From contig NZ_JAOEFX010000005.1 in assembly GCF_025421775.1 (NCBI RefSeq), positions 1 to 64,000 on the forward strand: 64,000 bases of DNA, written 5' to 3'. This document shows positions 41,933 to 50,828 of this stretch, one piece after another (position 1 is the stretch's first letter; each line of letters opens with the position of its first letter). The position numbers were made by a program, and so were the translations under genes. The DNA is from Paenarthrobacter aurescens. Lineage in GTDB: Bacteria > Actinomycetota > Actinomycetes > Actinomycetales > Micrococcaceae. A model generated the notes under the pieces. It did not search any database, was not told the DNA's origin, and worked only from the letters and a program-made list of their open reading frames with translations.

Positions 41933-42909
41933 GCTTTCCGAACCATCGTCCCCGCCGCCTGCGCACCACTCCCGCCATGCGCAGGCTCACCGCAGAGAAC
42001 CGCCTGGCACCTGCGGACCTTATTCTCCCGGCGTTCATTCGGGAAGGCCTCAGCGAGCCGAGTCCTATCAGCTCCATGCCCGGTGTCGTCCAGCACACCA
42101 CGGACTCCCTGAAGCGTGCAGCCGCGGAAGCCGTCGGGTTGGGGGTAGGGGGCATCATGCTTTTCGGAGTTCCCGCCGTCCGGGACGCAAAAGGCACCGC
42201 TTCGCTTGACCCCGAAGGTGTCCTGAACAAGGCCATCCGCGACGTCAAGGCAGAGGTGGGAGACGACCTGGTGATCATGGGCGATGTCTGCCTGGACGAA
42301 TTCACCGACCACGGCCACTGTGGCGTCCTTGATGCCGAGGGCTACGTGGACAATGACGCCACGCTGGAGATCTACGGCCAAATGGCTGTTGCCCAGGCCG
42401 AGGCCGGCGCCCATGTGTTGGGGCCGTCGGGCATGATGGACGGTCAGATAGCGGTCATCCGCCAGGCTTTGGAGGAATCCGGACACAAGAACACGGCAGT
42501 ACTCGCCTACGCCGCCAAGTATGCCTCGGCGTTCTACGGCCCGTTCCGTGAGGCCGTTGATTCCCAGCTCAAAGGGGACCGCCGGACCTATCAGATGGAC
42601 GCGGCCAACCGACGTGAGGCCATCCTGGAAGTTGAACTGGACCTTGAAGAAGGCGCCGACATGGTGATGGTCAAGCCCGCCATGAGCTACTTGGACATCC
42701 TGGCCGACGTCGCAGCAATGAGCCCGGTACCCGTTTCGGCCTACCAAATATCCGGCGAGTACGCCATGATCGAAGCGGCCGCAGCCAACGGTTGGATCGA
42801 CAGGCGCGGCGCCATTACCGAATCCGTGCTCGGGATCAAGCGTGCCGGAGCCGATACCGTCCTGACCTACTGGGCCTCCGAACTGGCAGGTTGGCTGAAG
42901 GAGTCCTGA
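41929..42909 (+). CDS. hemB: Delta-aminolevulinic acid dehydratase HemB
   Basis: Condenses two 5-aminolevulinates to porphobilinogen. The 326-residue TIM barrel carries the metal loop [14 protein letters not shown], with two Cys and one Asp, between the three-Cys zinc type and the Asp-rich magnesium type. The Schiff-base lysines are in [13 protein letters not shown] and [12 protein letters not shown]. The ATG overlaps the hemD stop (ATGA) and its own stop overlaps the next gene (TGATG). Confidence 0.95.
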   Translation: MSFPNHRPRRLRTTPAMRRLTAENRLAPADLILPAFIREGLSEPSPISSMPGVVQHTTDSLKRAAAEAVGLGVGGIMLFGVPAVRDAKGTASLDPEGVLNKAIRDVKAEVGDDLVIMGDVCLDEFTDHGHCGVLDAEGYVDNDATLEIYGQMAVAQAEAGAHVLGPSGMMDGQIAVIRQALEESGHKNTAVLAYAAKYASAFYGPFREAVDSQLKGDRRTYQMDAANRREAILEVELDLEEGADMVMVKPAMSYLDILADVAAMSPVPVSAYQISGEYAMIEAAAANGWIDRRGAITESVLGIKRAGADTVLTYWASELAGWLKES

Positions 42910-44024
42910 TGTCCTCTGTCCCCTCAGAATCCACAATCCCCTCCGACCCCACAGTCCCCTCAGACCCCACCGCGCCGGTGGCGGCCGACCGGATCCTGCT
43001 CGGCCTGAACACCTTCGGCGACGCCGGAGTGGATGCCGACGGAAGCCCCAAGGAGCACGCGCGGGTCCTGCGCGAGCTGCTGGAAGAAGCAAAGCTGGCT
43101 GACGCCGTCGGTGTCCATGCGTTCGGTGTTGGTGAACACCACCGCCGGGACTTCGCGGTGTCTGCACCCGAGGTGTTCCTTGCAGCAGCAGCCGCGGTAA
43201 CCTCACGGATACGGTTGGGCTCGGCCGTAACCGTGCTCAGCTCGGATGATCCGATCCGTGTCTTCCAGCGGTTTGCCACCGTGGATGCACTGTCCAACGG
43301 CAGGGCTGAAGTGATGCTCGGCAGGGGCTCTTTCGTCGAGTCCTTCCCGTTGTTCGGGCTGGACCTTGCGGACTACGACGTCTTGTTTGAGGAGAAACTG
43401 GAGCTCTTCGACAAGGTGCGCGCGCAGAAACCGGTTCATTGGGAGGGCCGCACGAGGCCCAACGTCAACGGACTCCAGGTGTACCCGAAGTTGCAGCACC
43501 ACTTGCTGCCTGCCTGGATTGGGGTTGGCGGAACTCCCGAGTCGGTACTGCGGTGCGCGGAGTATGGCTACCCAATCATCTTTGCCATCATTGGGGGAGA
43601 GCCCCGCCGGTTCGCCCCTCTCGTGAACCTGTACCGGGAAGCGATGGCCAAATACGGACATCCGATGCGCCAGATCGCCACCCACTCACCGGGTTTCATT
43701 GCTGATACGGACGAAGCTGCGCGTGAGGGACTCTTTCCGCACTGGCTTGAGCAGCGCAACAGGATTGGTGCCGAGCGCGGATGGGGCCCGGGGAACCGTG
43801 GCGAGTTCGATGCCATGTGCGGCCCGGAAGGTGCGCTCTACGTGGGCTCGCCGGAGACTGTGGCGCAAAAGATCGCCCTGCTTAAGCGCAATCTCGGCGT
43901 GGACCGTTTCGACCTCAAATACAGCAACGGGACGCTGCCGCACGAATCCATGATGCGCTGCATCGAGCTCTACGGCACCGTGGTTGCTCCGAGGGTTGCC
44001 GAGCTGCTGGCCGAAGCATCCTAG
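42909..44024 (+). CDS. LLM-class flavin-dependent oxidoreductase
   Basis: A 371-residue luciferase-like monooxygenase fold using FMNH2 or F420H2. Family marks are GLNTFGDAGVD, VHAFGVGEHHRRDFAVSAPE, SRIRLGSAVTVLSSDDPIR and GRAEVMLGRGSF. The first ~24 residues are a hexapeptide repeat (PSDPTV-like) encoded by an 18-bp minisatellite, so the functional start may lie later, for example at the GTG coding Val24. It sits between hemB and hemL with a 1-nt overlap to hemB. No haem-pathway step is known to need such an enzyme; the role is unknown. Confidence 0.85.
   Translation: MSSVPSESTIPSDPTVPSDPTAPVAADRILLGLNTFGDAGVDADGSPKEHARVLRELLEEAKLADAVGVHAFGVGEHHRRDFAVSAPEVFLAAAAAVTSRIRLGSAVTVLSSDDPIRVFQRFATVDALSNGRAEVMLGRGSFVESFPLFGLDLADYDVLFEEKLELFDKVRAQKPVHWEGRTRPNVNGLQVYPKLQHHLLPAWIGVGGTPESVLRCAEYGYPIIFAIIGGEPRRFAPLVNLYREAMAKYGHPMRQIATHSPGFIADTDEAAREGLFPHWLEQRNRIGAERGWGPGNRGEFDAMCGPEGALYVGSPETVAQKIALLKRNLGVDRFDLKYSNGTLPHESMMRCIELYGTVVAPRVAELLAEAS
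42919..42972 (+). repeat. Three 18-bp tandem repeats at the 5' end of the flavin-oxidoreductase gene
   Basis: Three units starting at 42919, 42937 and 42955 share the TCCCCTC(A/C)GA core and encode PSES TI / PSDPTV / PSDPTA. Units two and three differ at two positions. The repeat starts 10 bp after the hemB stop. Confidence 0.85.
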
Positions 44025-44066
44025 TTGCGGCTTTGCCGCACCTGAATCACTGAAAGAATAGGAAAC

Positions 44067-45386
44067 ATGACTTCAAACACCCCTGTGTCCGACCAGCTCT
44101 TCGACCGCGCCAGGTCCCTTATGCCCGGCGGCGTGAACTCCCCGGTCCGCGCCTTCGGATCCGTGGGTGGCAACCCGAAGTTCATGGTCTCGGCCAAGGG
44201 GGCCTACCTCACGGACGCCGACGGCAAGGAATACGTGGACCTCGTGTGCTCCTGGGGACCGGCGCTGCTGGGCCACGCACACCCTGCTGTGCTCGATGCC
44301 GTACACGCAGCTGTGGACCGGGGCCTTTCCTTCGGTGCTTCCACTCCGGATGAAGCGAATCTTGCCGAGATCGTCAAGGAACGGGTTTCCGCCGTGGAAC
44401 GCCTGCGGATGGTGTCGACCGGCACCGAAGCGACCATGACTGCGGTACGCCTGGCCCGTGGCTTTACGGGCCGCAACCTGATCATCAAGTTCGCGGGTTG
44501 CTACCACGGCCACCTGGATGGATTGCTGGCGGCTGCAGGTTCCGGTGTAGCCACGTTGGCGCTGCCCGGCTCGGCCGGCGTCACTGCGGCGACTGCTGCT
44601 GAGACACTGGTACTGCCGTACAACGATCTCGCTGCCGTCGAGGCTGCCTTTGCCACGCACGGCAACGACATCGCGGCCGTGATCACGGAAGCAGCTCCAG
44701 CCAACATGGGCGTCGTCACGCCGGGGGAGGGCTTCAACGCTGGGCTGTCCCGCATTACCAAGGAATACGGTGCCCTCCTCATCGTGGACGAAGTCCTCAC
44801 CGGATTCCGCACCGGGTACTCCGGCTACTGGGGGCTGACGGGGCGCCAGGAAGGCTGGTCACCGGACCTGCTCACCTTCGGCAAGGTCATCGGCGGCGGA
44901 ATGCCGACGGCGGCACTCGGCGGCCGCGCCGACGTCATGGACTACCTTGCTCCCGTCGGCCCGGTCTACCAGGCAGGCACGCTGTCCGGAAACCCCGTGG
45001 CCATGGCCGCCGGCGTAGCAACGCTGACGCATGCCACCCCCGAGGTATATGCCTATGTGGATGCGCGTTCCCTGGAGCTCTCGGCCGCGCTGTCCTCTGC
45101 CCTTGATGCTGCCGGCGTGGACCACTCCATCCAGCGCGCGGGAAACCTGTTTTCGGTTGCCTTCGGTACGTCGGCCCACGGGGTGCACAATTACGACGAC
45201 GCCCAGGGCCAGGAAAGCTTCCGCTACGCACCGTTCTTCCACTCGATGCTGGATTCCGGTGTATACCTGCCTCCGTCCGTCTTCGAAGCCTGGTTCTTGT
45301 CAGCTGCACATGACGATGCAGCGATGAACCGAATCATCGAGGCCCTCCCGGCAGCAGCCGAGGCGGCAGCAGCCGCCTCAGCGTAG
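44067..45386 (+). CDS. hemL: Glutamate-1-semialdehyde 2,1-aminomutase HemL
   Basis: PLP enzyme that converts glutamate-1-semialdehyde to 5-aminolevulinate, the step after HemA. The 439-residue class III aminotransferase fold shows [51 protein letters not shown], the PLP Asp in [12 protein letters not shown] and the Schiff-base Lys in [19 protein letters not shown]. It lies 42 bp behind the flavin oxidoreductase with its own ribosome-binding site and ends the hem operon, followed by a strong hairpin. Confidence 0.96.
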   Translation: MTSNTPVSDQLFDRARSLMPGGVNSPVRAFGSVGGNPKFMVSAKGAYLTDADGKEYVDLVCSWGPALLGHAHPAVLDAVHAAVDRGLSFGASTPDEANLAEIVKERVSAVERLRMVSTGTEATMTAVRLARGFTGRNLIIKFAGCYHGHLDGLLAAAGSGVATLALPGSAGVTAATAAETLVLPYNDLAAVEAAFATHGNDIAAVITEAAPANMGVVTPGEGFNAGLSRITKEYGALLIVDEVLTGFRTGYSGYWGLTGRQEGWSPDLLTFGKVIGGGMPTAALGGRADVMDYLAPVGPVYQAGTLSGNPVAMAAGVATLTHATPEVYAYVDARSLELSAALSSALDAAGVDHSIQRAGNLFSVAFGTSAHGVHNYDDAQGQESFRYAPFFHSMLDSGVYLPPSVFEAWFLSAAHDDAAMNRIIEALPAAAEAAAAASA

Positions 45387-45393
45387 TCGTCCA

Positions 45394-45434
45394 AATGCCC
45401 CGGGCGGCTGCGTGAAGCATCTGCCCGGGGCATT
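45394..45434 (+). terminator. Terminator-like hairpin after hemL
   Basis: AATGCCCCGGGC pairs with GCCCGGGGCATT (12 bp, 17-nt loop). It follows the last hem gene by 7 bp. A U-run is weak (ATTGTC), so it may slow rather than fully terminate. Confidence 0.6.
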
Positions 45435-45497
45435 GTCGTGTCCGCACGGGGTAGGCTCGTAGATGGAAACCCAACCCCAACGAATTTACGGTTTACC

Positions 45498-46781
45498 ATG
45501 CGCAAGACCCAGACAATTGCATCCCTCGGTATGAGCATTGCGGCGGCTGGAGCTTTGGTCGCCATGGCGTCAGGTTGCTCAACCGGCAACGGAACCAGCG
45601 GTCCGACGTCCGCGGAGGGGCCGCCGTCGGCCTCTTCCTCGCCGCCAGGTAGTCCGGCTCCCACCACGTCGGCAGCAGCGCCAACCACACAACCCGCGTC
45701 TCCTTCCACGCCGTCTGCGGCCCCTGCACCGGCATCAAGCGCCCCGTCGGTGGCAGAGCAGCAACTCGCGGCCCTGAGCCTCGAACAACGCGTCGGGCAG
45801 CTGTTCATGGTGGCATCCAAGGCCACCGGCGCCGAGCCCGGAACCATGGAAGCGCTGAAGACGTATCACGCGGGCAACGTGTACCTGAGCGGACGCAGTA
45901 AAGCGGGCGCAGCTGCTACCGCTGCCGTTGTGTCGTCGTTGACAGCAACGGTGTCCCCAGCCACCACCGGCGGTGTGCCCCTTTTTGTGGCCACGGACCA
46001 AGAGGGCGGATATGTCCAGGTCCTCTCGGGCCCCGGTTTCTCTGCGATTCCAACAGCCTTGGTACAGGCAGGGGCCGGTCCCGCGAAGCTCCGGACGGAT
46101 GCTGCAACGTGGGGAAGGGAATTGCGTAGTGCCGGGGTCAACGTCAATCTCGCGCCGGTACTGGACACGGTCACAAGCCCGGAGTTTGCGCCGTCCAACG
46201 CCCCGATCGGCCATTTTCAGCGTGAGTACGGCTACGCGCCCGGAACGGTGTCGACGCTGGGCAACGCCTTTGCCGATGGCATGAAGGACGCTGGCGTCGC
46301 CCCGGTGGTAAAGCACTTCCCGGGCTTGGGCCGGGTGGTTCCCAACACAGATGTCACCAGCGATGTCCGGGATGCCGCCACCACGCGCACCGATGCTGCG
46401 TTGGAACCATTCCACGACGCCATCAAGTCGGGCACCCAATGGGTCATGGTCTCAAATGCCTACTACGACAAGATCGATCCCGCGAATATTGCGCCGTTCT
46501 CCCCGACGGTGATGGACTCCATGCTGCGCGCCGATGCGGGATTCACAGGGATTGTCCTCTCGGACGACCTGTGCAGTGCCGCGCAGCTGGAGGCCTGGTC
46601 CGATGCAGACCGCGCCCTGAAGTTCTTTGGTGCAGGCGGCACCATGCTGGTGTGCGCAGATCCTGCAAGCCTTCCCGCAATGCACCAGGCTGTCATGAAG
46701 AAGGCCCAAACGGATCCTGCGTTCCGTGCAAAGGTGGATGCTGCCGCCCTCACGGTGCTGCGCGTCAAAGCCGGGCAATGA
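45498..46781 (+). CDS. Glycoside hydrolase family 3-like lipoprotein
   Basis: A 427-residue secreted lipoprotein. The signal peptide ends in a lipobox (ASGC, Cys27), then a ~70-residue Pro/Ser/Ala/Thr linker leads to a GH3 N-terminal TIM barrel: QLFMVASKATGAEPGT, FVATDQEGGYVQVL, NLAPVLDTVTSP, VVKHFPGLGRVVPNTD and the nucleophile-type FTGIVLSDDL. NagZ enzymes have KHFPGHG and a DSH acid/base loop; here the His is Leu and no DSH is seen, so hydrolysis of N-acetylglucosamine linkages is uncertain. The start is the ATG at 45498. A TAGGCT box lies at 45452-45457. Confidence 0.82.
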   Translation: MRKTQTIASLGMSIAAAGALVAMASGCSTGNGTSGPTSAEGPPSASSSPPGSPAPTTSAAAPTTQPASPSTPSAAPAPASSAPSVAEQQLAALSLEQRVGQLFMVASKATGAEPGTMEALKTYHAGNVYLSGRSKAGAAATAAVVSSLTATVSPATTGGVPLFVATDQEGGYVQVLSGPGFSAIPTALVQAGAGPAKLRTDAATWGRELRSAGVNVNLAPVLDTVTSPEFAPSNAPIGHFQREYGYAPGTVSTLGNAFADGMKDAGVAPVVKHFPGLGRVVPNTDVTSDVRDAATTRTDAALEPFHDAIKSGTQWVMVSNAYYDKIDPANIAPFSPTVMDSMLRADAGFTGIVLSDDLCSAAQLEAWSDADRALKFFGAGGTMLVCADPASLPAMHQAVMKKAQTDPAFRAKVDAAALTVLRVKAGQ

Positions 46782-46791
46782 TGACAGCAAA

Positions 46792-46822
46792 GAACCCCGC
46801 CTTCGCATGGAAGGCGGGGTTC
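46792..46822. terminator. Bidirectional terminator hairpin
   Basis: GAACCCCGCCTT pairs perfectly with AAGGCGGGGTTC (12 bp, 7-nt loop) between the GH3 gene (stop 46781) and the convergent ABC ATPase gene (stop 46846). Confidence 0.75.
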
Positions 46823-46845
46823 CCCGTAACTGGTGCTTGTCCCGG

Positions 46846-47583
46846 TTAGAGGACGTCCGAGAGGAAGCCTTGAAGACGTTCCGTCTGCGGGTTGGTGAAC
46901 AGCTGCTCCGGGGGACCGGATTCAACAACTACGCCGGCGTCCATGAAGGTCACTACGTCTGAGACGTTACGGGAGAAGCCCATCTCGTGGGTTACCACCA
47001 CCATGGTCATGCCGCCCTTGGCCAGGTCCGTCATCAGGGCGAGGACGCCCTTGACGAGTTCCGGGTCCAGCGCGGAGGTGGCTTCGTCGAAGAACATCAC
47101 CTCGGGCTTCATGGCCAGCGCACGGGCAATGGCCACACGCTGCTGCTGTCCGCCGGAAAGGTTGGCAGGACGCGAGTCAGCCTTGTGCTTCAGACCGACC
47201 AGGTCCAGTTGGGCCAGGGCTTCGTCGCGCGCCTGCTCCTTGGACATGCCACGGAGTTTTCGCAGTGCCAGCGAGATGTTCTCTGCCACCGTCTTGTGCG
47301 GGAACAGGTTGAACTGCTGGAAGACCATGCCGATCCGGCGGCGGAGCTCGTCGGGATTGTCCTTAAGTACCGAACGCCCGTCCAGCAGGATGTCACCCTG
47401 GTCCGGTTCGATGAGCCGGTTCATCACGCGGAGCAGCGTTGACTTGCCCGAGCCGGACGGACCGATCACGGAGGCCGTGGTGCCCTTCTCGACGTGCAGG
47501 TCGATGCCCCGCAACACGTGGTTGCTGCCGAAGGACAAATGGATGTTCTTGGCCGTCAGTGTGCCTGATGCAAATTCGCTCAT
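46846..47583 (-). CDS. Polar amino-acid ABC transporter ATPase
   Basis: A 245-residue ABC ATPase of the GlnQ type. Walker [10 protein letters not shown] (~41-49), Q-loop [13 protein letters not shown], signature [10 protein letters not shown], Walker [14 protein letters not shown] and the switch His in [12 protein letters not shown] are intact. Last gene of a leftward receptor-permease-ATPase operon; it overlaps the permease gene by 4 nt. Distinct in sequence from the GluA copy at 8.3-9.1 kb and not a recent duplicate. The substrate is unassigned. Confidence 0.92.
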   Translation of the reverse strand: MSEFASGTLTAKNIHLSFGSNHVLRGIDLHVEKGTTASVIGPSGSGKSTLLRVMNRLIEPDQGDILLDGRSVLKDNPDELRRRIGMVFQQFNLFPHKTVAENISLALRKLRGMSKEQARDEALAQLDLVGLKHKADSRPANLSGGQQQRVAIARALAMKPEVMFFDEATSALDPELVKGVLALMTDLAKGGMTMVVVTHEMGFSRNVSDVVTFMDAGVVVESGPPEQLFTNPQTERLQGFLSDVL

Positions 47584-48344
47584 GCCTGGGCTCCCTTTCC
47601 TACGACGGCTGCTGCCTCGTCCGGTTCCTTCTTCTCCGGCCGGCCGGAGCGCATGCGGGCATCAATCCAGTTCACAAAGTGCGTGAGCGGGATGGTCAGC
47701 GCCAGATAGAAGATGGCAGCAGCCACGTACGGGGACAGGTTGCCGCTGTTGGCTGCAGCGTCCTTGCCAATCTGGAAGATTTCACGTTCTGTGGCCAGCA
47801 GGCCAAGCATGAACACCAATGAGGATTCCTTGATCAGCGCGATGAACTGGTTCACCAAGGCGGGAAGAACCCGCCGGATGCCCTGGGGCACCACCACGAG
47901 GCGCATGGACGAGCCGTAGCTGAACCCGAGGGCACGGGTCGCTTCCAGCTGGCCCTTATCTACGCTCTGGATGCCTGAACGGAAAATCTCGCCAATGTAC
48001 GCGCCTGACATCAAGGACAGGGCCGCGATGGCCATGGGGTACGGGCTCGTGGAGCCCGTCAGCTCGCGAATGATGGGGCCGAAACCGAAGCCGATCACCA
48101 AGATGGTCAGCACAGGTGGAAGCCCGCGGAGAATGTCAGTGTAAATGCGGGCTACCCACCGGGCCGCTGCGTTCCGGGAAATCCCCATCAGGGCGAGCAG
48201 CATCCCAAGTGCAGTCCCAATGATGCCCGAGACGACAGCCAGAACAATGGTATTGGGCAGGCCGACGGCGAACATTTTGGGGAGAACTTCGCCTATCGCC
48301 TCCCAGTCAAAGAAGGACTCGGCTAGTTGATTGAGGATATCCAT
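47580..48344 (-). CDS. Polar amino-acid ABC transporter permease
   Basis: A 254-residue membrane subunit with about five helices and the His/Glu/Gln/Arg/opine-type coupling loop ([22 protein letters not shown] followed by [14 protein letters not shown]), split here around residues 150-185. It is the only permease in the operon, so it probably works as a homodimer, unlike the GluC/GluD pair. It lies 12 bp behind the receptor gene and overlaps the ATPase gene. Confidence 0.9.
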   Translation of the reverse strand: MDILNQLAESFFDWEAIGEVLPKMFAVGLPNTIVLAVVSGIIGTALGMLLALMGISRNAAARWVARIYTDILRGLPPVLTILVIGFGFGPIIRELTGSTSPYPMAIAALSLMSGAYIGEIFRSGIQSVDKGQLEATRALGFSYGSSMRLVVVPQGIRRVLPALVNQFIALIKESSLVFMLGLLATEREIFQIGKDAAANSGNLSPYVAAAIFYLALTIPLTHFVNWIDARMRSGRPEKKEPDEAAAVVGKGAQA

Positions 48345-48356
48345 GGAACGCCTTGG

Positions 48357-49307
48357 TTACTTGGCGGGGAGCTGGACGGCCTTGCTGCCCGGCTTCCAGC
48401 CTTGGGGGGTCTGCTCGGCGGCAGTCGGACGGTCCTTGTACCACTCGGCCGTGAGCTTGGCCCAGGTGCCGTCAGCAATGACAGCGTCCAAGCCGGAGTT
48501 CAGGGCGTCGATCAGCGGCTGGTTGTCCTTGTTCACGGCATACGCGGTGAAGTTCTGGGTGTTGACAACCTTCTCGGCGATCTTGGTGTTGTCGCCTTCC
48601 TTGACCTGGCCTTCGGCCTGCTGGGAAGGAGCAACCCAAGCATCGATCTGGCCGTTCTTCACGTTGCCGTAGACCGTGTTGTAGTCAGGGAAACGGACGG
48701 GCTCGATCTTGAGCGTGTTCGTCATGTAGTCATCCTGAACGGTGCCCTGGACGACGCCGATGCGCAGGCCCTCCTTGACGTCGGCGAAGCCGGTGACCTT
48801 GGAGTCGTTCTTGGTCACGATTGCCATGTAGCCGAAGTCGTAGCCGTTGGTGAAACCGACCGTCTTGCGGCGGGCGTCGGTAGTGGAGATGGAGGAGGAT
48901 CCGGCGTCGAACTGCTTGTTGCCCACCTGGGAGAGAAGGGCCGAGAAGTCGGTGGACGCAAACTCGACCTTGAGGCCCAGCTTGTCGCCGATGGCGCGCA
49001 GGAGCTCATTGTCGTAGCCAGTGAACTTACCGGAAGGATCGATGAAGATGTTCGGCGGAGCGTCTGAAAGGGTGCCCACCCGCAGGGTGCCCTCAGTGAT
49101 CAGGCCCAGTTTGGTCTTGTCGATCTTGTCCAGGGGCGTCACCTCGGCGGTGGTGAACGTATCGAGCGATTTCTGGTCGCTGCCGGCCAGTGCATCGGTG
49201 GGCGAGCCGCTGGGCTCGGAGGTTCCTCCGCCGCAGGCTGCCAGGGAAATCACCAGGGCTGCGGCCACGGGGGCAACAGACAGCCATTTAGGGGCTTTGA
49301 ATTTCAT
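48357..49307 (-). CDS. Amino-acid ABC transporter substrate-binding lipoprotein
   Basis: A 316-residue receptor. The signal peptide ends in LAAC (lipidated Cys25). A Ser/Thr-rich linker leads to a family-3 binding fold: LRVGTLSDAPPNIFIDPSGK, FTGYDNELLRAIGDKLGLKV, NKQFDAGSSSISTTDARRKT and RIGVVQGTVQDDYM. First gene of the operon. The AAAGTGATTTCTTT stretch before the ATG has only a weak ribosome-binding site. The ligand is probably a polar amino acid, but the binding-site residues do not allow a choice. Confidence 0.88.
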   Translation of the reverse strand: MKFKAPKWLSVAPVAAALVISLAACGGGTSEPSGSPTDALAGSDQKSLDTFTTAEVTPLDKIDKTKLGLITEGTLRVGTLSDAPPNIFIDPSGKFTGYDNELLRAIGDKLGLKVEFASTDFSALLSQVGNKQFDAGSSSISTTDARRKTVGFTNGYDFGYMAIVTKNDSKVTGFADVKEGLRIGVVQGTVQDDYMTNTLKIEPVRFPDYNTVYGNVKNGQIDAWVAPSQQAEGQVKEGDNTKIAEKVVNTQNFTAYAVNKDNQPLIDALNSGLDAVIADGTWAKLTAEWYKDRPTAAEQTPQGWKPGSKAVQLPAK

Positions 49308-49634
49308 AAAGAAATCACTTTCATCGGGTCACGGAGACGCTTCACGGTGGGCGGGGAATGTGGCAACCGAAAAGGAGGTTGGCTGCCCTAGCAGACTTCA
49401 ACCCGCCAAACTTAATTATGTCACCAGCCCACCAGCGCACGGAGAATCGAACAAATGGTTGCTTGCACTCAATTTTTCCGAATAAAGTCCCCGTAGCAGG
49501 CTCGAAGGACTGCGGACTATTCCGGCAGTGAGAGCAAGCGTGGAATCCGCGCGCTAAAGAACCACAGTTCGGGGTTCCCGAAATTCCTGTGACTTGCGTC
49601 GCAGAACGTAACCCATGGTGGTGCCTGTACCGGC
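49308..49634. other. Gene-free intergenic region
   Basis: 327 bp upstream of the receptor gene and downstream of the exonuclease gene, both leftward. It is less GC-rich than its surroundings, especially 49405-49500, and includes a CATAAT hexamer on the minus strand (49415-49420) as a possible -10 box for the ABC operon. A 6-bp hairpin (TTCGGG/CCCGAA) lies near 49570. No gene or known RNA is recognised. Confidence 0.4.
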
Positions 49635-50345
49635 TTAGAAACCGCCCCGGCTCGCATCCTCAGGAGGAAGAACCGGCCACTCGCCTTCGATCACGGCGGT
49701 GGGCTTGCTCCGACGCAAGTACTGCTGGAAGTCAGCAGCTTGGGATGCCGCCCAGTCTACTTGCAGCTCGTGGAGCGTGGAGGCCGGCATCTGCAGCTTG
49801 GGGAATTTGCCGGCCATGGCATCCAACACCCGGAGCGTGGCCAGAGCATCCGCGGCAGAGGTATGCGCGTTGCTCAGATCAACCCCGTACTCCTCGCACA
49901 GGGCGGTCAAGGTTCGCTTTCCCTTGCGGTAGCGGTCCACCTGCTTGTTCATCACGTAGGGGTCCAGCACGGGAAAGCGGCTCAATTGAGGAACGCCGTA
50001 GCGGGCGGACTCGGCCGCCAGGACTGTGAAATCGTAGCTGGCGTTGAAAGCAATGACAGGAGTGCCGTCGTCGAACAGCCCTTGAAGTACCCCGGCGACC
50101 TCCCGCGTGACTTCTGCTGCCGGGCGGCCTTCCGCACGCGCCTTCTCTGTGGATATTCCGTGCACTTCACTTGCTTCGAGCGGGATCTCTACACCGGGAT
50201 CTGCCAGCCACTCGTGTTCTGCGATGAGCTCGCCGTGGGCATCCACAACGGTGATGGAAGCGGTGACGATCCGCGCTGACCGGGAGTTCTTCCCGGTGGT
50301 CTCGAGGTCGAATGCGGCACGGGAGAGGGTGTTCCAGGAGCTCAT
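49635..50345 (-). CDS. DEDDh 3'-5' exonuclease (DnaQ-like)
   Basis: A 236-residue exonuclease of the DNA polymerase III epsilon type. ExoI motif FDLETTG (Asp13, Glu15), ExoII in IAFNASYDFTVLAAES, and ExoIII with the catalytic His in LSNAHTSAADALATLRV make a DEDDh set. No BRCT or GIY-YIG domain is attached. It may proofread or process DNA or RNA ends. Leaderless TAGCTT box 6 nt before the ATG. Divergent from the alkyltransferase-like gene and adjacent to adnAB, which suggests a repair setting. Confidence 0.88.
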   Translation of the reverse strand: MSSWNTLSRAAFDLETTGKNSRSARIVTASITVVDAHGELIAEHEWLADPGVEIPLEASEVHGISTEKARAEGRPAAEVTREVAGVLQGLFDDGTPVIAFNASYDFTVLAAESARYGVPQLSRFPVLDPYVMNKQVDRYRKGKRTLTALCEEYGVDLSNAHTSAADALATLRVLDAMAGKFPKLQMPASTLHELQVDWAASQAADFQQYLRRSKPTAVIEGEWPVLPPEDASRGGF

Positions 50346-50351
50346 GTCTTC

Positions 50352-50357
50352 AAGCTA
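50352..50357 (-). promoter_or_regulatory. -10 box of the exonuclease gene (leaderless)
   Basis: TAGCTT on the minus strand, 6 nt before the ATG at 50345. Confidence 0.5.
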
Positions 50358-50399
50358 CCGGCTGGGTCCGACACTCTTTGGGCACGACACTCCTGCCGT

Positions 50400-50405
50400 T
50401 ACGCT
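50400..50405 (+). promoter_or_regulatory. -10 box of the ATL-adnAB operon (leaderless)
   Basis: TACGCT, 6 nt before the ATG at 50412. It would drive the alkyltransferase-like gene and adnA-adnB. Confidence 0.5.
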
Positions 50406-50411
50406 GAACAC

Positions 50412-50828
50412 ATGCAGATGGAGTATGTGACGGCGGTCCTGGCCGTTGTAGACCTTGTTCCATCGGGCTCGGCGGTCTCCTATGGTGACGTCGCGGAGCT
50501 TCTGGGAGCCGGCGGGCCGCGGCAGGTCGGCGCAGTCATGAGCCACTACGGAAGCTCCGTGGCCTGGTGGCGCGTGCTCCGGGCCAGCGGGGAGGCGCCT
50601 CCCGGTCACGAAGTCGATGCTTTGCGGCACTACGTGGACGAATCCACTCCGCTGCATGGCGCTTATGAGGCCTTCCTGAAGACGGGTGAAGGCCGGTGGC
50701 GCGTCGATCTGACAAACGCCCGATGGGCGCCTACCGACACTGACTTCGATCAACTTGATGTGATCTCTGACCTGTTGGAGCGTCAACTCCATAAATTGTC
50801 AGTACCCGATGATGAAATGACTGTGTGA
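50412..50828 (+). CDS. Alkyltransferase-like protein (ATL, MGMT DNA-binding family)
   Basis: A 138-residue protein with the helix-turn-helix DNA-binding domain of O6-methylguanine methyltransferases (VPSGSAVSYGDVAELLGAGG, then RQVGAVMSHYGSSVAWWRVL). The active Cys of PCHRV is absent: the run reads SVAWWRVLRASG. It should therefore flag bulky O6-alkylguanine for nucleotide excision repair, not demethylate. It overlaps adnA by 4 nt (GTGA), tying it to a helicase-nuclease. A homologue is adjacent to adnAB in mycobacteria as I recall. Confidence 0.85.
   Translation: MQMEYVTAVLAVVDLVPSGSAVSYGDVAELLGAGGPRQVGAVMSHYGSSVAWWRVLRASGEAPPGHEVDALRHYVDESTPLHGAYEAFLKTGEGRWRVDLTNARWAPTDTDFDQLDVISDLLERQLHKLSVPDDEMTV

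Noticed and set aside
41590..43206. 538-codon minus-strand frame through hemD, hemB and the flavin oxidoreductase
   Set aside because: Antisense to three genes joined by 1-4 nt overlaps; its composition is that of a shadow frame.
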